From positions 906-35,885 of the forward strand of contig PMJT01000179.1 in the NCBI GenBank assembly GCA_003158495.1: a stretch of 34,980 nucleotides of DNA, given 5' to 3'. Below the pieces are notes generated by a model, which was not told where the DNA came from, did not search any database, and worked only from the letters and a program-made list of their open reading frames with translations. Position numbers and translations under genes: made by a program. The stretch is from Chloroflexota bacterium. Its GTDB lineage: Bacteria > Chloroflexota > Limnocylindria > Limnocylindrales > CSP1-4. Shown one piece after another: positions 8,315 through 15,752 of the stretch (its first letter is position 1; each line of letters opens with the position of its first letter).

Positions 8315-8343
8315 ATCGTATGCCGCATATCCATAGTCAGCAA
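8315..8343 (-). promoter_or_regulatory. Candidate xylA operon promoter
   Basis: On the minus strand TTGCTG (8343-8338) is followed after exactly 17 nt by TACGAT (8320-8315), a good -35/-10 pair pointing toward xylA. The plus-strand sequence over it, CGTATGCCGCATATCCATAG, shares the CGTATGC-NN-CATA pattern with the importer promoter element 57 nt away. Confidence 0.5.
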
Positions 8344-8356
8344 GCCCCCTGTGACC

Positions 8357-8395
8357 CTTGACCCGGCAGCACACGTATGCTACATAGGTATGCAT
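8357..8395 (+). promoter_or_regulatory. Importer promoter/operator element, copy A
   Basis: TTGACC at 8358-8363, a 17-nt spacer, then an extended -10-like TGC-TACATA ending at 8386. The 18-nt core CGTATGCTACATAGGTAT (8374-8391) occurs identically at 19519-19536 ahead of the other sugar importer. The match extends over the -35 box and past the -10, further than a shared promoter needs, so a regulator site is likely. GTATGC is repeated directly 13 bp apart (8375 and 8388). The start codon is about 195 nt downstream. Confidence 0.6.
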
Positions 8396-8590
8396 CCGAG
8401 CCTGCCGCCCTGATTGCCCACCGTGAGCGTGTCCGCTTCGACGGTCTCTTACGGCGCGCTCGGTGCCAGTGGGTCGAGCAGTGGAGGAGAGCCGATCAGC
8501 GAACCAGATCCGGTGTCTCGTTGAGGAGGCGGTCCCGCCGTCATTTTGCGATCGACCGCCGAGCTCGTCGCTTCGAGTAGGAGGATGGAA

Positions 8591-9964
8591 GTGAGATTCC
8601 CGAAGAGGCTCCTGGCAGGAGTCGCAGTGCTGGCCATCGTTGCCGGCGCTTGTTCATCGGCTGCAGCCACTCCGACGGCCGCTCCGACGGCCGCCCCGAC
8701 TCAGGCCCCGGCGGCGACCGCAGCCCCGACCGCTGCCCCTGCCGCCACCGCGACCGCGGGCAAGCCGGTCACCATCGAGTGGTGGCACATCAGCACCGGC
8801 CAGCCCGGCAAGTCCATTTTCCAGGGCATCGCTGACGCCTACATGGCGGCCCATCCGAACGTCAAGATCAACATCACCGTTCTCGAGAACGAGGCCTTCA
8901 AGACCAAGCTCCAGACCGCGATGCAGTCCGGCACCCCGCCTGATCTGTTCCAGTCGTGGGGCGGCGGCACCATGGCCGCCCAGGCCGCTGCCGGCAACCT
9001 TCAGGACATCACGGCCGCGATCGCGCCCTGGGCCAGCACCGTCAACAAGGGTGCCCTGGGCATCTACGCGGTCAACGGCAAGCAGTACGGCGTGCCCTGG
9101 GACATGGGCATGATCGGCGTCTGGTACAACAAGGCCCTCTTCACCAAGGCCGGCATCGCCGCGCCGCCGGCGACCTGGACTGACTTCCTCGCCGACGTCA
9201 GCAAGCTCAAGGCCGCTGGCATCGTCCCGCTCGCCATCGCGGGCAAGGACGAATGGCCGTCCATGCACCTCTGGACGTACCTCGTCCTCCGCATCGGCGG
9301 TGGCACGGTCCTCAACCAGATGGTCACGAGCGGTAACTGGAACACCGACGCCTGCACCAAGGCCGGCGACCAGGTCGTTGCCCTCAACGCCCTGAACCCG
9401 TACCAGCCCGGCTACAAGAGCGCCACTTACGACAACGAAGCTGCCGCCGTTGGCAACGCCAAGGCGGCCATGGAAGTCATGGGCCAGTGGGCTCCTGGCG
9501 TCGAGATGAACGACAGCGCCACCAAGAAGGGCATCGGCAACGACCTCGGTTGGTTCCCCTTCCCGACCGTTGACGGCGGCGCAGGCGCTGCCACTGACGG
9601 CGTCGGCGGCGGCAACGGCATCGCAGTCGGCAAGAATGCCCCGCCGGAAGCGGTCGACTTCCTCAAGTTCTTCAACAGCGTCTACAACGCCCAGAAGATC
9701 GAAACCCCGTCCACCCCGGGCGGCAGTGACAGCATGGGCATGTCGCCGATCGCCGGCGTCGATTCCTCCGGTCTCGCCCCGTCCCTGCAGCAGGTTCTCG
9801 CCGGCCGCGACAAGGCCACCTTCATGCAGCTCTACCTCGACCAGGCCACCTCGCCGGCAATGGGCACGGCGATCAACGACGCCACGGTTGCGCTCTTCCT
9901 GGGCGCGTCCACCCCGACCAAGGTCTGCCAGGCGATCACCGACGCCGCAGCCAAGAACAAGTAG
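8591..9964 (+). CDS. CUT1 ABC transporter sugar-binding lipoprotein
   Basis: 457 residues from the GTG at 8591, chosen because AGGAGG sits 6 nt upstream. The ATG at 8585 would touch the ribosome site. A lipoprotein signal (MRFPKRLLAGVAVLAIVAGAC) is followed by a low-complexity Ala/Thr/Pro linker of about 35 residues, which tethers the domain to the membrane. The mature protein is a family 1 extracellular solute-binding protein: TIEWWHISTGQ, then AYMAAHPNVKINITVLEN, SGTPPDLFQSWGGGTMA, GVPWDMGMIGVWYNKALF, and a FPTVDGG segment late. It captures a sugar or oligosaccharide for the two permeases that follow. The divergent xylA operon and the downstream GH3 gene point to xylo-oligosaccharides (inference). 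Confidence 0.93.
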   Translation: MRFPKRLLAGVAVLAIVAGACSSAAATPTAAPTAAPTQAPAATAAPTAAPAATATAGKPVTIEWWHISTGQPGKSIFQGIADAYMAAHPNVKINITVLENEAFKTKLQTAMQSGTPPDLFQSWGGGTMAAQAAAGNLQDITAAIAPWASTVNKGALGIYAVNGKQYGVPWDMGMIGVWYNKALFTKAGIAAPPATWTDFLADVSKLKAAGIVPLAIAGKDEWPSMHLWTYLVLRIGGGTVLNQMVTSGNWNTDACTKAGDQVVALNALNPYQPGYKSATYDNEAAAVGNAKAAMEVMGQWAPGVEMNDSATKKGIGNDLGWFPFPTVDGGAGAATDGVGGGNGIAVGKNAPPEAVDFLKFFNSVYNAQKIETPSTPGGSDSMGMSPIAGVDSSGLAPSLQQVLAGRDKATFMQLYLDQATSPAMGTAINDATVALFLGASTPTKVCQAITDAAAKNK

Positions 9965-9992
9965 TTGGGTAGCGATCCTCGATAGGGTCAAC

Positions 9993-10029
9993 GATCGAGC
10001 GGGTCGGCGTTTCGCCGGCCCGCTCGATC
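9993..10029 (+). other. 17-bp hairpin between binding-protein and permease genes
   Basis: GATCGAGCGGGTCGGCG (9993-10009), loop TTT, and CGCCGGCCCGCTCGATC (10013-10029) form a 17-bp stem with one G-T pair. No T-run follows, so it is more likely an RNA stabiliser or processing signal than a full terminator. Such hairpins behind binding-protein genes are known to raise their expression over the permeases. Confidence 0.6.
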
Positions 10030-10053
10030 TCGCGGGGGTAGGTGAGGACGGCA

Positions 10054-10986
10054 ATGAGTGCAACGACGGTCAGGCCACACGGCGGAAGACGGCTTTCGGC
10101 CAAGTGGGTGACGATCATCCTGTTCCTGCTTCCCGGCCTGGCTCTGTACTTGGTGTTCGTGCTGTTCCCGGTCGTCCAGGCCGCCCGATACAGCCTGTAC
10201 AACTGGAACGGGCTCAATCCGCTCACCGACTTCGTCGGAATCGCTAACTACGTAAACGCGCTGAACAGCGACGTTTTCCAGAATGCGGTCTCGCACAACG
10301 TATTCATCATCGTCCTGTCCCTGGCGCTCCAGATCCCGTTCTCACTCTTCCTGGCCGTTCTGCTGAACCGTCGCTTCCATGGCCGGGCAATCTTCCGACT
10401 GATCTTCTTCCTCCCCTACGTGCTCTCGGAAGCCATCACGGGCATCATCTTTTCGCTGTTCCTGCAGCCCTCGTCGATGCTCGACACGACCATGCAGAAC
10501 CTGGGCCTCGGCGGCTTCATCCAGGACTGGCTGGGGGACACCGGCTTCGTGATGATCACTCTCTTCGTGATCATCTCGTGGAAGTACTTCGGCTTCCACA
10601 TGATCATCCTGCTGGCCGGGTTGCAGGGCATACCAAAGGAGATCGAGGAAGCGGCGCTGATCGATGGCGCCGGCCGCTGGCAGGCCTTCCGCCACGTCAC
10701 GCTCCCGCTTCTTGGCCCCACGCTTCGAGTCTCCGTCTTCCTCTCGATGATCGGAGCGCTGCAACTCTTCGACATGGTCTGGGTGATGACCCGGGGCGGC
10801 CCGGTCGGAGCCTCGAGCACGATGGCGACATTGATGTTCAAGAACGGCTTCCAGGACTCGGACATGGGCTACGGAAGCGCGCTCGCGGTTCTCCTGTTCC
10901 TCTTCGCCCTCGTCCTGGCGATCGCCTACCAGCGCTTCGTGCTGCGGCGTGACGTCGAGGGTGCTGTCACAGCATTCAACGGGTAG
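10054..10986 (+). CDS. CUT1 ABC sugar permease, MalF/UgpA-like
   Basis: 310 residues from the ATG at 10054 (AGGA 5 nt upstream). A GTG at 10042 in the same frame would add four residues. It is an inner-membrane permease with about six helices, beginning ILFLLPGLALYLVFVLFPVVQAARYSLYNW, the standard MalF-type TM1. The cytoplasmic EAA loop is clear: EIEEAALIDGAGRWQAFRHVTLPLLGP, which contacts the ATPase. It pairs with the next permease and follows its binding protein across a strong hairpin. No ATPase gene is in this operon, so a shared MsiK/UgpC-type ATPase encoded elsewhere is expected. Confidence 0.94.
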   Translation: MSATTVRPHGGRRLSAKWVTIILFLLPGLALYLVFVLFPVVQAARYSLYNWNGLNPLTDFVGIANYVNALNSDVFQNAVSHNVFIIVLSLALQIPFSLFLAVLLNRRFHGRAIFRLIFFLPYVLSEAITGIIFSLFLQPSSMLDTTMQNLGLGGFIQDWLGDTGFVMITLFVIISWKYFGFHMIILLAGLQGIPKEIEEAALIDGAGRWQAFRHVTLPLLGPTLRVSVFLSMIGALQLFDMVWVMTRGGPVGASSTMATLMFKNGFQDSDMGYGSALAVLLFLFALVLAIAYQRFVLRRDVEGAVTAFNG

Positions 10987-10990
10987 TGCG

Positions 10991-11896
10991 ATGACAACCA
11001 CAGCTTCAGTCGCAAAGTCAATCGCTCCGGCCGCAGCCGTCTGGAAGCGCCCCGGCAGGCTCGCCCGAATGGGCATCTTCGGGATCGCCCGCTATGCGGT
11101 CCTGGTCTTCGTGGCGGCAGTGATCCTGGTACCGATCCTGTTCGCGGCCCTGGGCGGTGCCAAGACCAACGGCCAGCTCCTGAACGACCCGGTCGGTCTC
11201 CCGAGCCCCTGGGTCTTCTCGAATTACACGGACGTCCTGTTCGGCGCCAATGCCGCCGTGTTCTGGGGAGAACTGCTCAACAGCGTGATAATCGCCACCG
11301 TCGCCGTCTTCCTGACGGTGTCGCTTGCCGCTCTCGCGGCGTTCGTGTTCGCCCGAATGGTCTTCAAGGGCCGAGAGGCGATGTACATGCTGTTCACTCT
11401 CGGCCTGCTGTTCCCGTCGGCCGTCGCGATCCTGCCGTTGTACATCCTGGTCCGACAGCTCGGGCTCGAGAGCAACTACCTTGGAGTGGCGTTGCCACAG
11501 GCCGCCTTTGGCCTGCCGCTCACGATCATCATCCTGCGGCCGTTCTTCAAGAGCATCCCTGTCGAGCTGGAAGACGCGGCCAAGATCGACGGCTGCGGCA
11601 CCTTCGGGTTCTTCTGGCGGGTGTTGCTGCCACTGGCCCGGCCAGCCCTTGCGACCGTGAGCATCCTGGCGATCGTCAGCACATGGAACGCGTTCATGCT
11701 GCCCCTGATCATCCTCAACGGCGCCGACCAGTGGACTCTCCCGCTCGGCGTGATGAACTTCTCATCCGAGTACACCAACGACCAGGCCCGCACGCTGGCT
11801 TTCACGGTCATGGCGATCCTGCCGGCGGTCCTGTTCTACATCGTGGCTGAACGGCAGATCGTCTCCGGCCTTACCGCAGGTGGGGTCAAGGGCTGA
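10991..11896 (+). CDS. CUT1 ABC sugar permease, MalG/UgpE-like
   Basis: 301 residues from the ATG at 10991, four nt after the previous stop. An in-frame GTG at 10949 would overlap the first permease and was not chosen. The N-terminal ~30 residues are cytoplasmic, followed by ARYAVLVFVAAVILVPILFA as TM1. The MalG-type EAA loop is ELEDAAKIDGCGTFGFFWRVLLPLARPAL. The protein ends with GLTAGGVKG, the very common C-terminus of CUT1 second permeases. It forms the heterodimeric channel with the upstream permease. The next gene begins 2 nt after its stop, so the GH3 enzyme belongs to the same operon. Confidence 0.95.
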   Translation: MTTTASVAKSIAPAAAVWKRPGRLARMGIFGIARYAVLVFVAAVILVPILFAALGGAKTNGQLLNDPVGLPSPWVFSNYTDVLFGANAAVFWGELLNSVIIATVAVFLTVSLAALAAFVFARMVFKGREAMYMLFTLGLLFPSAVAILPLYILVRQLGLESNYLGVALPQAAFGLPLTIIILRPFFKSIPVELEDAAKIDGCGTFGFFWRVLLPLARPALATVSILAIVSTWNAFMLPLIILNGADQWTLPLGVMNFSSEYTNDQARTLAFTVMAILPAVLFYIVAERQIVSGLTAGGVKG

Positions 11897-11898
11897 CC

Positions 11899-14232
11899 GT
11901 GGCCGGAATCGTGTACAAGGACGCGACGGTCGGCACAGCCGAGCGAGTAGCCGATCTACTCGGGCGCATGTCGCCCGAGGAGAAGCTCGCCCAACTCGGG
12001 TCGTTCTGGTCGTTCGAAATACTGGATCACGGCCGGTTCGATGCCGCGAAAGCCGCCCAGCGGATGAGCCACGGCATCGGCCAGGTAACTCGCGTTGCGG
12101 GGGCCACGAACCTCGGGGCCGTGGCCGTCGCCGAGCTGGCCAACCGCATCCAGCGCTTCCTGGTCGAGGAAACGCGCCTGGGCATCCCCGCCATCGTTCA
12201 CGAGGAGTCCCTTCATGGGCTGCTGGCCACCGAATCGGTCTGCTTTCCGCAGTCGATCGGCCAGGCAGCGTCCTGGAAACCGGAGCTCGTCGAGGCGATG
12301 GCCACTCGCCTGGGGCGGGAGTTGCGGGCCATGGGCGCCCATCAGACGCTGGCGCCGATCCTGGACATAACGCGCGACCCGCGCTGGGGCCGCCTGGAAG
12401 AGACGTACGGCGAAGACCCGTACCTCGTGGCGGAGCTCGGCGCGGCCTACGTGCGGGGCATCCAGGCCGGCGGCCCGTCCGGCATGGTCTACGCCACGGG
12501 CAAGCACATGGTCGGCCACGGCCTTCCAGAGGGCGGGCTCAACCACGCCCCGGCACACATCGGATCGCGCGAGCTAAACGACGAGTTCCTCTTCCCGTTC
12601 GAGGCCGCCGTCTGCGGCGCCGGCCTGCGCTCGATGATGCACGCCTACGACGAAGTCGACGGGGTCCCTTGCGTGTCGTCGCGCGAGCTCCTGACGGAGA
12701 TCCTGCGCGAGCGCTGGGGCTTCGAGGGCATCGTCGTATCGGATTACTTCGGCGTCGACGAGCTGCTGACCTCTCACGCCGTCACCGAGGATCTCGCCGA
12801 GGCCGCCGTGATGGCCCTGGAGGCGGGTTTGGATGTCGAGCTTCCCACCACGCGGGCCTTCGGCGAACCGCTCGCCAGGGCCCTCGCCGACGGGCGTGTT
12901 GACCAGGCGGCGGTGGACGTGGCCGTCGGGCGGATGCTCCGCGCCAAGTTCGAACTCGGCCTGTTCGAGAACCCTTACGTGGAGCCGACCGGCGCTGCGT
13001 TGCCATATGAGTTGGACCGCGAGCTGGCCGCTGAGATCGCGCGCAACTCGATCGTCCTGCTCGCCAACGACGGAACGCTGCCACTCAAGCCGGACCTGGC
13101 GACGATCGCCGTCATCGGCCCCAATGCCGACTCCGGCAGGAACCTGCTCGGCGACTACAGCCACATCGTTCATATCGAAGCCCTGCTCGAGCAGGGTGGT
13201 TTCGGCACCGAGGTCCCCGAAGACCTCGAGGCCATCGACGACTTGACTTCACTCGAGACCGTCCTGCAGGCCGTTCGCAGGAGCGTCGGACCTGCCACGG
13301 AAGTGCGGTACGCCGAGGGCTGCGGTCTCGACAACGGTGACGACGTCGGCATGCGGGACGCGATCAAGGCCGCGTCCGGTGCCGACGTCGCCATCGTCGT
13401 TGTAGGTGAGCGCTCTGGCCTCACCGACGACTGCATCTCCGGCGAAGCCAGGGATCGGCTCGAGATCGGGCTGCCGGGTCGGCAGGGCGAACTCGTGGAG
13501 GCAGTCGCCGCGACGGGCACGCCCGTCGTCCTGGTCATGATCGCCGGCAGACCTCTCGCCATCGCGGCCGATGCCGCCCGATCGGCCGCGGTCGTGCACG
13601 CCTGGGTCCCGGGCGAGGCGGGGGCAATCGCTGTGGCGGACGTCCTGTTCGGGCGGTTCAATCCCGGTGGAAAGCTGCCGATCACAGTGCCGCGTCACGT
13701 CGGCCAGATACCTATCTACTACGGCCACAAGCCTTCGGGCGGCCGGTCGCACTGGAAGGCGAAGTATGTCGACGGCTCCAACGAGCCGCTCTGGCCCTTC
13801 GGCTTCGGGCTCTCCTACACGACCTTCCGGGTGGACAACCTCCGCCTGGATCGCGACTCGATCCCGGTCGACGGCGAGTTTGCGGCCACGGTGGACGTCG
13901 TGAACACCGGTGATCGCGAGGGCGACGAAGTAGTGCAGCTGTATCTGCGCGACGAAGAAGCCAGCGTGACCCGACCCAACAAGCAACTCCGCGGCTTCAA
14001 ACGGGTCCGGCTCGCGCCGGGCCGGCGATGCAGCGTGACATTCCGAGTCGCCGCCGAGCAACTGGCCTTCACCGGCGTGGACGGCGGCCGAATCGTTGAG
14101 CCGGGCAGGATCACGGTCATGGCGGGAACCTCGGCCGTGGACCTGCCCTGCCGCACCACGGTGACTCTCACCGGCAAGGTGATCCCGGTTGGACGGAGGA
14201 GCCGTTTCTTCACCGAGACCACCGTCGGCTAG
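11899..14232 (+). CDS. Glycoside hydrolase family 3 (beta-xylosidase/beta-glucosidase)
   Basis: 777 residues from a GTG at 11899. The N-terminal GH3 TIM-barrel domain shows IPAIVHEESLHG (97-107), LAPILDITRDPRWGRLEETYGEDPYL (151-176), KHMVGHG (202-208) and the nucleophile motif IVVSDYFGVDEL with Asp282. The second alpha/beta domain starts near IVLLANDGTLPLK and includes WVPGEAGAIAVADVLFGRFNPGGKLP. A fibronectin III-like domain follows GFGLSYTTFRVDNL to the end. No signal peptide, so it acts in the cytoplasm on imported oligosaccharides, releasing xylose or glucose from the non-reducing end. Overall it resembles XylA/BglX-type beta-xylosidases, and its place in a xylose locus favours xylosidase. 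The subtype is inference. Confidence 0.93.
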   Translation: MAGIVYKDATVGTAERVADLLGRMSPEEKLAQLGSFWSFEILDHGRFDAAKAAQRMSHGIGQVTRVAGATNLGAVAVAELANRIQRFLVEETRLGIPAIVHEESLHGLLATESVCFPQSIGQAASWKPELVEAMATRLGRELRAMGAHQTLAPILDITRDPRWGRLEETYGEDPYLVAELGAAYVRGIQAGGPSGMVYATGKHMVGHGLPEGGLNHAPAHIGSRELNDEFLFPFEAAVCGAGLRSMMHAYDEVDGVPCVSSRELLTEILRERWGFEGIVVSDYFGVDELLTSHAVTEDLAEAAVMALEAGLDVELPTTRAFGEPLARALADGRVDQAAVDVAVGRMLRAKFELGLFENPYVEPTGAALPYELDRELAAEIARNSIVLLANDGTLPLKPDLATIAVIGPNADSGRNLLGDYSHIVHIEALLEQGGFGTEVPEDLEAIDDLTSLETVLQAVRRSVGPATEVRYAEGCGLDNGDDVGMRDAIKAASGADVAIVVVGERSGLTDDCISGEARDRLEIGLPGRQGELVEAVAATGTPVVLVMIAGRPLAIAADAARSAAVVHAWVPGEAGAIAVADVLFGRFNPGGKLPITVPRHVGQIPIYYGHKPSGGRSHWKAKYVDGSNEPLWPFGFGLSYTTFRVDNLRLDRDSIPVDGEFAATVDVVNTGDREGDEVVQLYLRDEEASVTRPNKQLRGFKRVRLAPGRRCSVTFRVAAEQLAFTGVDGGRIVEPGRITVMAGTSAVDLPCRTTVTLTGKVIPVGRRSRFFTETTVG

Positions 14233-14251
14233 AGTCTAGGTCCGGCCTCGA

Positions 14252-14297
14252 CCGGTTCGGGCGTGTCCTCCTTCGCGCGCGGCCACGTCCGAACCGG
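14252..14297. terminator. Bidirectional terminator-like hairpin
   Basis: CCGGTTCGGGCGTG (14252-14265) pairs with CACGTCCGAACCGG (14284-14297), 14 bp with one G-T pair and an 18-nt loop. It lies between the convergent GH3 and M24 genes. No T-run is present on either strand. Confidence 0.45.
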
Positions 14298-14348
14298 GCC
14301 GGGCCCTGGCCCCGCCGCGTGTTCGCGTGTTCGCGCGACGCCGGGCCG

Positions 14349-15725
14349 TCAGCCGGCGACTGTCATCGCGCGGTCCGGGCTGAGCAGGAACGGCGGCAAG
14401 TGCGCCGCCAGGTTCGAGAACGGCAGCACGTCCGGGTGCAGAGCGATGCCAAGCGCGTCGTTCATGAACCTGCGCCGGGCCTGGATCCGGCCCCACGCCT
14501 CCGGGTAAGCCGCCGCAAACGCGTCGCGCAGTGAGCCGTCGGCCAGCGCGAGTCCGTCCTCTATGTTCGTCGTGAAGTAGTCCGTGCCCGTAGCCGGGAT
14601 GACGTCCACCTGGAACGCCATGCCGGATCGGAGCTCCATGCGCGATCCCGGCGCGATCGGAGAGTTGACCCATTCGTCGAGATGGATCTGGTGGCCCGGG
14701 TTCAGCGATACGCCGAAGAACGGGTCGCCGATGCGGCGGTGGATGATGTCGTACAGCGCGCCGCCAGTCTGTCCGACGTGCAGTGCGCCGTACCACTCGG
14801 CGATCGCCTCGAAGTAGGGCCCGACGAGCCGCTCCACGTAGTCGGAAATCCCCGCCGGCAGATCCGCCGCCGACTCTGCGACGAACCCCGCGCGGCAGTT
14901 CAGCGCGCCCCAGACGCCGAACCCGACGGTGAAGCGGTCGCCCCGCTGGATCCTGCGGTCGCCCGGGCTGACCAGCCCGAAGGTCGCGCGCGGGCCGGCG
15001 GTGAGCATCATGTGGCACGACAGTGGCATGCCGTTCCAGTTGAGGAGCCGGACTGCCTCGCTCTCGGTCATGCCCGGTCGAAGCTCGGCCAGCATGTGGC
15101 GGACGCCCTCCGATGTCTGACACGCGGCGTACTCGAAGGCCGCCAGCTGGTCGACCTCGTTGATCACCCGCAAGCCATCTGCGGCGTCGATCAAGAGTCC
15201 CGTGGCGTTCTCGACGAGACCGGTCGAGCCGGTCAGATGTCGTAGCTCGTCGACGATGTAGGCTGGCGCATCGATGGCCACGGGGCTCGGGTATGTCTTC
15301 CAGCCGATGACGCCGACGCGGCTGCCCTTGCCGATGCCCTCGGCGGCAAGGGTCTCGCCGAGCGGCGCCGTTCTGTCCCGCGGCTGGCCCGGCAGGCTGA
15401 AGTGCTGGAACATGACCAACCGCATCTTCAAGGGCGCGGCAGAGGCCATCCCGACATTCTCGTTACCCACCAGGATCGCCGGTTCTCCCGTCGGTCCCAG
15501 GACCAGGAGCGCCTCCTCGAAGCGCGGGTCGAAGCCGCTCAGATAGGACAGGTTGGCGCTGTGCTCGCGGTCGGCGTAAACGACGATGCGGTCGTACCGG
15601 GCGGCCGCCGCGCGTTCACGCAGTCGGTCCAGCCGAAAGGCATAGGTGCTCGGCGGCATTTCCGGCCTGGCCTCGGGCATGCCGAAGTCGGGCAGACGAA
15701 TCTCCGCCAGTCGCGCCTTGGGCAC
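14349..15725 (-). CDS. M24 family protein, creatinase/Xaa-Pro dipeptidase-like, metal ligands not conserved
   Basis: 458 residues from a GTG at 15725 with GGAGGG 6 nt upstream. Longer readings run into the gene before and were dropped. The N-terminal creatinase-type domain includes RLDRLRERAAAARYDRIVVYADREHSANLSYLSGFDPRFEEALLVLG. The C-terminal pita-bread domain spans about 190-440. Where active M24 peptidases have the two metal-binding aspartates (D-x-G and D-x-T-R), this protein has FTVGFGVWGALNCRAGFVAE (265-284). The GH motif (NPGHQIHLDEW, His345) and the last Glu (NIEDGLAL, Glu389) remain. It may thus be a metal-free enzyme, as creatinase is, or a non-peptidase. It is the last of three tightly packed genes, 14 nt after the CRTAC1 stop. 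Confidence 0.82.
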   Translation of the reverse strand: MPKARLAEIRLPDFGMPEARPEMPPSTYAFRLDRLRERAAAARYDRIVVYADREHSANLSYLSGFDPRFEEALLVLGPTGEPAILVGNENVGMASAAPLKMRLVMFQHFSLPGQPRDRTAPLGETLAAEGIGKGSRVGVIGWKTYPSPVAIDAPAYIVDELRHLTGSTGLVENATGLLIDAADGLRVINEVDQLAAFEYAACQTSEGVRHMLAELRPGMTESEAVRLLNWNGMPLSCHMMLTAGPRATFGLVSPGDRRIQRGDRFTVGFGVWGALNCRAGFVAESAADLPAGISDYVERLVGPYFEAIAEWYGALHVGQTGGALYDIIHRRIGDPFFGVSLNPGHQIHLDEWVNSPIAPGSRMELRSGMAFQVDVIPATGTDYFTTNIEDGLALADGSLRDAFAAAYPEAWGRIQARRRFMNDALGIALHPDVLPFSNLAAHLPPFLLSPDRAMTVAG

Positions 15726-15738
15726 TCGCGACCCTCCC

Positions 15739-15752
15739 TTCAAGCGCTTGGA
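15739..15752. promoter_or_regulatory. LacI-type palindrome at the CRTAC1/M24 junction
   Basis: TTCAAGCGCTTGGA contains the perfect palindrome CAAGCGCTTG (15741-15750) and matches the LacI/GalR consensus core AANCGNTT. It overlaps the stop codon of the CRTAC1-like gene and lies just upstream of the M24 ribosome site. Chance is possible, since part of it is coding. Confidence 0.3.

Noticed and set aside
8654..10063. Long open frame antisense to the CUT1 binding-protein gene
   Set aside because: Its Asp/Glu/Arg/Gly-rich text is a typical complement shadow of a GC-rich gene, and the plus strand encodes a full binding protein.
12574..13173. Antisense frames across the GH3 gene
   Set aside because: Complement shadows; the GH3 motifs occupy the plus strand throughout.
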